From NCBI GenBank assembly GCA_964385645.1, contig CAYLPT010000001.1, forward strand, positions 1-10,172: DNA of 10,172 nucleotides. Direction: 5' to 3'. The stretch is from CAYLPT01 sp964385645 (GTDB taxonomy: Bacteria > Armatimonadota > Hebobacteria > Hebobacterales > Hebobacteraceae). This document shows, piece after piece, positions 6,283-10,172 of the stretch. Each line of letters opens with the position of its first letter. Position 1 is the first letter of the stretch. The position numbers and the translations under genes were made by a program. Under the pieces are notes generated by a model. It made no database searches. It was not told the DNA's origin and saw nothing but the letters and a program-made list of their open reading frames with translations.

Positions 6283-6289
6283 GAGCGAG

Positions 6290-6496
6290 ATGGCGGCGAG
6301 CCTGCGATGGACCATTGTGGTGGCCCTCGGCGCCAGCCTCTCGGCGGGGGTCATCCGCGGCCTGCCGGAGACGCTGCCGAGCGGTGAGGAGGGCTTCTCC
6401 CTCTTCATCGAGTACCGCTTCCCGGACTCGCCAGAGGAGCGCGATCGCATCTTCACTGTGCCCCTCGGGGTCACCCCGCAGACCAGGGACTGGTGA
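6290..6496 (+). CDS. Small secreted or membrane-anchored protein, 68 residues
   Basis: The family is not recognised. The protein starts MAASLRW and continues with a hydrophobic segment (about residues 7-22, IVVALGASLSAGV), which looks like an uncleaved signal anchor or a signal peptide. A short polar region follows (GLPETLPSGEEG), then SLFIEYRFPDSPEERDRIFTV, which could form a small beta-rich exported domain. Start choice rests on AGGAGGT at 6276-6282; a longer reading from 6245 would place 15 polar residues before the hydrophobic segment. A strong ribosome binding site plus a signal-like N-terminus support a real gene, but no homologue is recalled. The next gene also encodes a small exported protein 125 bases downstream, so the two may act together; this is inference from proximity only. 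Confidence 0.6.
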   Translation: MAASLRWTIVVALGASLSAGVIRGLPETLPSGEEGFSLFIEYRFPDSPEERDRIFTVPLGVTPQTRDW

Positions 6497-6621
6497 TACC
6501 GGCCCAACCCCGCGCCGGAGTGGCTTGCGCGATCGCGCGCACGCGGGGAGGGAATGCCCCCTGCGCGGCGAAGCAGAGCGCGGGCACTGGTGCACTTCCC
6601 GCGAGCGTGAGACCCAGGACC

Positions 6622-7005
6622 ATGAGACAACGAGATTGGTGGACGCTCATCGCTCTGTGTTCTGTAGCCGCCGCCGCGGCGGCCGGCTGCGGCCGGCCCG
6701 CGGAGGCCCCCGACCCGGCCCAGTTCATCGGCGCCTGGCTGCTCCAGGTCGAGGGCGCAGAGCAGATGAATCCGGCCGATCTGCCACGGCTCGAGATGTC
6801 GGGCGACGGCAAGGCCAGGCGCTTCTTCCCGCCCGACCCTCACCCCCGCCTGTTCACCTGGTACCTGCGCGGGGGGCGCCTGGTACTGGTGCCCGAGGCC
6901 CGCACCGGCGCCACCAACTACGACTTCCGCTTCGAGGGCCCGAACCGCATGGTCCTCTTCGCCGAGGGGCAGGAGGAGGTCTACCTGCGCTCGGGGGACG
7001 GCTAG
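6622..7005 (+). CDS. Hypothetical lipoprotein, 127 residues
   Basis: The family is not recognised. Residues 1-22 form a lipoprotein signal: MRQRDWW, a hydrophobic alanine-rich core, then an AAGC lipobox with C23. The lipobox is weak because -3 is Ala rather than Leu. The mature part opens with GRPAEAPDPAQFIGAWLLQ and contains alternating hydrophobic strands (LFTWYLRGGRLVLV at 77-90, YDFRFE at 100-105, MVLFAEG at 110-116, EVYLRSG at 119-125). The GAW near residue 37, followed by beta strands, recalls small lipocalin-like lipoproteins, but this is only a fold impression. The ATG at 6622 is chosen because the signal peptide starts there; the AGGA before it is very close (2 bases), so expression may be low. 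Upstream in-frame codons from 6493 give an arginine- and alanine-rich sequence that looks non-coding. Confidence 0.7.
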   Translation: MRQRDWWTLIALCSVAAAAAAGCGRPAEAPDPAQFIGAWLLQVEGAEQMNPADLPRLEMSGDGKARRFFPPDPHPRLFTWYLRGGRLVLVPEARTGATNYDFRFEGPNRMVLFAEGQEEVYLRSGDG

Positions 7006-7027
7006 CCCCGCGTCCCCTGTCTTCCGG

Positions 7028-7059
7028 GGCGCGCATGGCGCCGCAGGCCCATGCGCGCC
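7028..7059. terminator. Perfect 11-bp hairpin between convergent genes
   Basis: GGCGCGCATGG (7028-7038) and CCATGCGCGCC (7049-7059) pair perfectly around a 10-base loop. It lies between the stop of the lipoprotein gene (7005) and the stop of the opposing zinc-ribbon gene (7102), the expected place for a bidirectional terminator. No T-run follows on either strand. Confidence 0.5.
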
Positions 7060-7101
7060 GCTGCCGCTGGGCCCCGAAGGAGACACCGCCGGCCGCCCCC
7101 C

Positions 7102-7488
7102 TCAGCCCTCCTCCGGCTCCATCCCCTCCGGCCACTCGAAGGGGGCCTCCTGGAGCGCGGTCAACACCTGCTGCGCCTCCGCCAGCCGGTTGCGGGGCAC
7201 GTAGACCAGCGCGAAGTCGTGCGTCGTCCCGTCCACGACCGTCGCCTGGTAGGCCGTCAGAGGACCGTGCTGGCGCACGAGGGCCGTGATGCCGGCCTCC
7301 TCCAGCGCCGCGCGCACGATCTCTGCGTGGCTGGGGTCCGCCAGCCGACACAGCAGCGTCACCTCCGTCTCCGCCGCCGGCCAGGCCGGCCGCTCGGGCG
7401 GCGGAGCCTCCACCAGACCCGCCCCGCAGTCGGGGCAGCGCTTCACCCGAGACCGGTACTCGAACCCGCACTCCGGGCAATAGGGCAT
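7102..7488 (-). CDS. Zinc-ribbon protein with DUF2007-like domain
   Basis: A 128-residue cytosolic protein. Residues 1-25 form a zinc ribbon with two CPxCG knuckles, ligands C4, C7, C18 and C21. A proline-rich linker (27-38) follows. The rest (about 42-112) resembles DUF2007, named a putative signal-transducing domain: TLLCRLADPSHAEIVRAALEEAGI, a central VDGTTHDFALVYVP, and a final helix RLAEAQQVLTAL. The function of this family is not established. The start is set by AGGAGG (7494-7499), 5 bases before the ATG at 7488; the longer upstream frame is the tail of the DUF1848 gene read in another phase. It begins 20 bases after the DUF1848 stop and is the last gene of a leftward unit starting at the S41 protease. 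Confidence 0.85.
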   Translation of the reverse strand: MPYCPECGFEYRSRVKRCPDCGAGLVEAPPPERPAWPAAETEVTLLCRLADPSHAEIVRAALEEAGITALVRQHGPLTAYQATVVDGTTHDFALVYVPRNRLAEAQQVLTALQEAPFEWPEGMEPEEG

Positions 7489-7493
7489 CCCAG

Positions 7494-7499
7494 CCTCCT
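7494..7499 (-). promoter_or_regulatory. Ribosome binding site that sets the start at 7488
   Basis: AGGAGG on the minus strand, 5 bases before the ATG of the zinc-ribbon protein. It rules out the longer frame that begins at 7620. Confidence 0.75.
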
Positions 7500-7508
7500 G
7501 CCCCCCCG

Positions 7509-8336
7509 CTACTGCGCGCGTCCCGCGCTCCCCTCGCGCGCCGGGTGCGCGTAGCAGTACAGGCAGCCATTCGGGCAGGGTAGGTAGCGGCCGATGTCCA
7601 GCGAGTGGGTGCAGCCACACAGCTCCCGCTGCCCCCGCGCACGGTCGCGCCGGCAGGGCTCCCCCGTCGGGTGCAGAGCGCTGAGCAGCTCCCCGTCAAT
7701 GCAGCGCCCGATCGGGAACCCGGGCTCACAGCAGGTGATCAGCTCCAGCCCCCACCTCCCGGCGGCCTCCCGCAGTCGGCCCAGGAACTCGCGCCTCGCC
7801 TCGGCCGCGAACTCCTCGGCCTGCACGCCCGCGGCCGCCAGCCGCCGCGCCACCTTGGGGTAGATGGTCGCGAACGAGGTGCGCACCACCGGCACGCCCG
7901 CCCGCCCGAAGCGCGCCGCCAGCGCCCCGAACAGCTCCAGGTCGAGGTTGGTGGCGCGCTCGCCGCCGCTCGCCGCCGAGATCAGGGGGTCGTAGCGCCA
8001 GTGGAGTCGCCGCGGATCGCCCACTGCCGCGACCGCCTCCTCTACCAGCGCGGCCTGCTCCCAGGGAGAGGGCGCTTTGGGCTCCAGGAACGTCCCGCCC
8101 AGCCCGGTGATCGTCCAGTGCAGGAACACCTGCCCCACGCCCCGCAGCGCCGCCCGCACCCCCTCATGCCCCAGCAGGTTCCTCACATCCTTCGTCCACA
8201 CCACCACCGTGTGGACGCGCCCCGGGCCGAGCGCGAGCACCCGCTCGGCGAGATGCTCGGGGTAGTGGCCTAACAGCTCGGTGCGCCGCGAAGCCGACAC
8301 GACCAGGTTGGGCGCCGCCCGCGCCGCGACGGCCAT
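7509..8336 (-). CDS. DUF1848 family protein with C-terminal CxxxCxxC cluster
   Basis: About 275 residues. The pattern matches DUF1848: VVSASRRTELLGHYPEH near the start, VVVWTKDVRNLL, FLHWTITGLGG, LHWRYDPLIS, LELITCCEPG, GRCIDGELL, and a terminal CGCTHSLDIGRYLPCPNGCLYC. The reaction is unknown. With the first codon at 8342, the terminal cysteines are C242, C244, C256, C260 and C263; the last three form a CxxxCxxC like the radical SAM [4Fe-4S] motif, but at the C-terminus rather than the N-terminus. C204, C205, C214 and C230 are further candidate ligands. The ATG at 8336 is chosen; a GTG at 8342 adds two residues, and neither start has a clear Shine-Dalgarno sequence. It begins about 27 bases after the protease stop and ends 20 bases before the zinc-ribbon gene, so the three probably share a transcript. 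Confidence 0.9.
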   Translation of the reverse strand: MAVAARAAPNLVVSASRRTELLGHYPEHLAERVLALGPGRVHTVVVWTKDVRNLLGHEGVRAALRGVGQVFLHWTITGLGGTFLEPKAPSPWEQAALVEEAVAAVGDPRRLHWRYDPLISAASGGERATNLDLELFGALAARFGRAGVPVVRTSFATIYPKVARRLAAAGVQAEEFAAEARREFLGRLREAAGRWGLELITCCEPGFPIGRCIDGELLSALHPTGEPCRRDRARGQRELCGCTHSLDIGRYLPCPNGCLYCYAHPAREGSAGRAQ

Positions 8337-8363
8337 CGTCACCCCGCCCCCCGGGGCCCTTCC

Positions 8364-9755
8364 CTAGCGCGCGGCGACGGCGGCCGGCCGCTGCGCGAGC
8401 TTCTCCCGGAGGATCTCCAGCGCGACCGCGCCCTGCCTGTCCTCCTCCGTCAGAGGGGCCACGTAGCCTTTGGTCTCGGGCTGCTCGACCTCGCGGTCGG
8501 GCGCGATGCCCTCCCGCTCGATGCTCCGCAGCTTCGGCGTCAGATACCGCGCGGTCGTGAGCGCCAGCGCGGACCCGTCGCGCAGGGGGATGACCGTCTG
8601 CACCAGCGCCTTGCCGAAGGTCTTGGTCCCCACGAGGGTGCCCAGGCCGGCATCCTGGATGGCGCCGGCGAGGATCTCAGAGGCGCTGGCGCTGCCCTGG
8701 TTGATGAGCACGACCAGCGGCACCTCCAAGCGCTGCGCCCCCCTAACCGCCTGCCGGGCCTGCCGCCGCTGCCCCCGCTCCTCGATGTAGACCACCGGTC
8801 CCTCCCCGAGGATCTGGCTGGCGACCTGGATGCACACCTCCAGCCCGCCGCCGGCGTTGTTGCGCAAGTCGAGCAGCAGCCCCCGCATGCCGCCCGCCCG
8901 GAGCGCCTCGAGCGCTTCGCGGAACATCGCCGGCGTGGCGTCGTTGAACGAGCTGAGCCGCAGGTACCCGATGTTCCCAGGGAGCATCCGGTGCTCCACG
9001 CTGCGGATGTCAATCACCGCCCGGATGATCTCCACCTCCATAGGCTCGGGCTCTCCCTGCCTGCCGATCAGCAGCCTCACCCTCGTGCCCGGCTCTCCCT
9101 TGATGAGGCGAACGGCTTCCGACAGCGTCAGCCGCGCGGTCAAGGTGTCGTCCACCTTGATGATGCGGTCGCCCGGCCGCAGCCCGGCCCGCTCGGCGGG
9201 GCTGCCCGGCAGCGGCGCGACCACGACGATCTGGTAGTACACGGGGTCCTTGATCTCGGAGCCGCACACCTGGCAGCGCAGCCCCTCCGGCAGATCTGCC
9301 GCCACCTCCGACGCGTCCTCCGGCTCCCGCATGCCGATCTCCGCCCCGATGCCCCCGAAGTGCCCCTCGTTCTCCTCCAGGAACGAGCGGTACTCGGAGG
9401 GCGTGAGGAAGCGCGTGTAACGGTCATTGAAGGGCTCCTCTCGCAGCACCGCCAGCATCCCCCGAATCGCCCCGTGGGTCAGCTCCCGCTCGTCCTCCAA
9501 CGGCGACACATACTGGCGCCGCAGGTGAGAGAGCACCTCCTGGAAGGCCTGAAGAGGCCGCAGGTCCACATCCTCGATCTCCCCCAGCTCCCTAGGCGAG
9601 GCCCCCAGGCCCAAGGCCTGCGCCACCAGCCGGGTCACGTCCGCCCCCTCCGGCGCCCCCGCCGCCAGCGACTGGAACTGCCGGCCGGCTAGAAACGAGG
9701 TCACCACCAGGGTGATGACCAGCATCGCCACTACCAGCTGATACCTGAGCCTCAT
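8364..9755 (-). CDS. ctpA: S41 carboxy-terminal processing protease with PDZ domain
   Basis: A 463-residue exported serine protease of the CtpA/Prc type, which trims or degrades envelope proteins from their C-termini. Residues 1-5 are basic, and 6-23 form a signal peptide or membrane anchor. A helical lead-in (60-128) precedes a PDZ domain (about 133-245), with GSPAERAGLRPGDRIIKVDD at 184-203. The S41 domain follows: GNIGYLRLSSF (260-270), LLLDLRNNAGGGLE (293-306), NQGSASASEILAGAIQD (352-368) with nucleophile S357, and GTKTFGKALVQT (376-387) with K382, the usual 25 residues later. Unusual: about 30 extra residues (142-174) in the PDZ region carry CQVC (161-164). The ATG at 9755 is chosen because it starts the signal and has AGGAG 3 bases upstream; earlier in-frame codons to 9839 look non-coding. 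Heads the leftward unit after the terminator at 9838-9880. Confidence 0.94.
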   Translation of the reverse strand: MRLRYQLVVAMLVITLVVTSFLAGRQFQSLAAGAPEGADVTRLVAQALGLGASPRELGEIEDVDLRPLQAFQEVLSHLRRQYVSPLEDERELTHGAIRGMLAVLREEPFNDRYTRFLTPSEYRSFLEENEGHFGGIGAEIGMREPEDASEVAADLPEGLRCQVCGSEIKDPVYYQIVVVAPLPGSPAERAGLRPGDRIIKVDDTLTARLTLSEAVRLIKGEPGTRVRLLIGRQGEPEPMEVEIIRAVIDIRSVEHRMLPGNIGYLRLSSFNDATPAMFREALEALRAGGMRGLLLDLRNNAGGGLEVCIQVASQILGEGPVVYIEERGQRRQARQAVRGAQRLEVPLVVLINQGSASASEILAGAIQDAGLGTLVGTKTFGKALVQTVIPLRDGSALALTTARYLTPKLRSIEREGIAPDREVEQPETKGYVAPLTEEDRQGAVALEILREKLAQRPAAVAAR

Positions 9756-9837
9756 GTGCTCCTGCGCCTTTCCGAGCCCGCGCGCCTCCCCCGGCTCCCC
9801 GGCCGCAGGGCTCGCTCCGCGCCCACCCCGCCGCCCC

Positions 9838-9880
9838 AAAGAAAACGGGGCGCCAAGCCGCGCCTCAGGCAGTGCGCCCC
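9838..9880 (-). terminator. Intrinsic terminator of the right-edge gene
   Basis: Read leftward, GGGGCGC (9880-9874) and GCGCCCC (9853-9847) form a 7-bp GC stem around a 20-base loop. G and then TTTTCTTT follow directly (to 9838). Strong stem plus T-run is the classic intrinsic form. It ends the transcript of the gene that stops at 9922 and separates it from the protease unit. Confidence 0.7.
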
Positions 9881-9890
9881 ATCACCGCTG

Positions 9891-9916
9891 CGGGGGCCCG
9901 ACTCCGCGAGCCCCCG
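9891..9916 (-). other. 7-bp hairpin just after the right-edge gene
   Basis: Read leftward, CGGGGGC (9916-9910) and GCCCCCG (9897-9891) pair perfectly around a 12-base loop, starting 5 bases after the stop codon at 9922. No T-run follows. It may protect the 3' end or assist the terminator at 9838-9880. Confidence 0.4.
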
Positions 9917-9921
9917 GAACC

Positions 9922-10172
9922 CTACTCCGACACGTGTATGCGCACCACCCGCAGGTCGTGCAGCGTGAAGGCGATCCCATCGTAGACGATCCTGCACGCG
10001 CGGGAGAAGGTGATCGAGGAGTTGTTCACCACCGCCTGCGCGGTCATGGTGTCGGCCGGCGCGGCCGTCGTCACCTGCCCCAGCGGTGGCAGCCCGCCCG
10101 CGCGCCCAGCCGCCGGCGCGCCCACCCCGCCGCGCCTCGCCCCGGCGCCGGCCATGCCGCGGCCCCCCATAC
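9922..10172 (-). CDS. Unrecognised protein, C-terminal part (cut by window edge)
   Basis: An open frame runs leftward from the window edge to a TAG at 9922-9924; at most 83 codons are visible. The part nearest the edge is glycine-, alanine- and arginine-rich (GGRGMAGAGARRGG), then LPPLGQVTTAAPADT. The C-terminal half looks like folded protein: AQAVVNNSSITFSRACRIVYDG, then IAFTLHDLRVVRIHVSE. Internal ATGs at 10170 and 10155 could be starts of a small protein, but no ribosome binding site precedes the second and the first is at the edge, so a longer gene entering from the right is more likely. A hairpin and a good terminator immediately downstream support a real 3' end here. No family is recognised. 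Confidence 0.5.
   Translation of the reverse strand, partial: MGGRGMAGAGARRGGVGAPAAGRAGGLPPLGQVTTAAPADTMTAQAVVNNSSITFSRACRIVYDGIAFTLHDLRVVRIHVSE

Larger units (their letters stand above)
5965..6289. other. 325-base intergenic stretch without a supported gene
   Basis: No convincing open frame or RNA gene is seen on either strand. It holds two short GC hairpins downstream of the ATPase gene: CGGGC/GCCCG at 5987-6007, and GCCCTG-TTCTC-CAGGGC at 6013-6029. Neither has a T-run. A C-rich tract follows at about 6100-6122. A weak promoter candidate and a strong ribosome binding site for the next gene lie near its right end. Confidence 0.6.

Noticed and set aside
6245..6289. Longer version of the 68-residue protein starting at the ATG at 6245
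   Set aside because: No ribosome binding site precedes it, and it would put polar residues before the signal segment. The ATG at 6290 has AGGAGGT at ideal spacing.
6441..6536. Two GCGATCGC octamers (6441-6448 and 6529-6536), like the HIP1 element of cyanobacteria
   Set aside because: Only two copies are seen in 10 kb, close to what a very GC-rich sequence gives by chance, and the second is part of a GCGC-rich palindrome.
4609..7086. An 825-codon open frame on the minus strand across the R3H/AAA gene and the intergenic region
   Set aside because: The plus-strand ATPase has full motifs. The antisense frame is a GC-rich by-product with repetitive Gly/Ala/Asp/Leu content and no recognisable domain.
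1..10172. CRISPR array, transposase, tRNA or rRNA, or defence system
   Set aside because: Looked for on both strands. No spaced repeats, transposase motifs, cloverleaf or rRNA-like segments were recognised; a tRNA scan and covariance search would settle it.

Overview
The window is a gene-dense, very GC-rich stretch (roughly 70% G+C by eye) from a bacterium. It has consensus AGGAGG-type ribosome binding sites and two near-consensus sigma-70 promoters. The mix suggests an uncultivated, deep-branching high-GC lineage: a Ycf45-like R3H/AAA ATPase, a DUF1848 protein, an asd-aspartokinase-dapA operon running into a family-4 uracil-DNA glycosylase, and many GTG or TTG starts. Armatimonadota or another Terrabacteria-type group is a guess of low confidence. 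No mobile element, CRISPR array, tRNA or rRNA was seen.

Positions 1-3457, minus strand: one operon transcribed leftward from a strong promoter at 3490-3519. Its order is aspartate-semialdehyde dehydrogenase, aspartate kinase, dihydrodipicolinate synthase (dapA), then the N-terminal 47 codons of a family-4 uracil-DNA glycosylase that runs off the left edge. The first three genes make the common aspartate branch and commit it to diaminopimelate and lysine. Genes are 25-28 bases apart, and the last pair overlaps by 14 bases. Both upstream enzymes differ from their families at normally invariant active-site positions, which is the most interesting biology in the window.

Positions 3599-7005, plus strand: a divergent promoter drives an exported PfpI/DJ-1-like lipoprotein. 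It is followed by a Ycf45-type AAA ATPase with a C-terminal R3H domain, preceded by an 11-bp inverted repeat. A 325-base intergenic stretch follows, then a 68-residue secreted or membrane protein and a 127-residue lipoprotein, both of unknown function. A perfect 11-bp hairpin at 7028-7059 separates this group from the convergent genes.

Positions 7102-9755, minus strand: a compact three-gene unit. It encodes an S41 carboxy-terminal processing protease with a CxxC-bearing insertion near its PDZ domain, a DUF1848 protein with a C-terminal CxxxCxxC cluster, and a small zinc-ribbon/DUF2007 protein, with gaps of about 20 bases. Upstream of it, a good intrinsic terminator (9838-9880) closes an unrecognised leftward gene that enters from the right edge.
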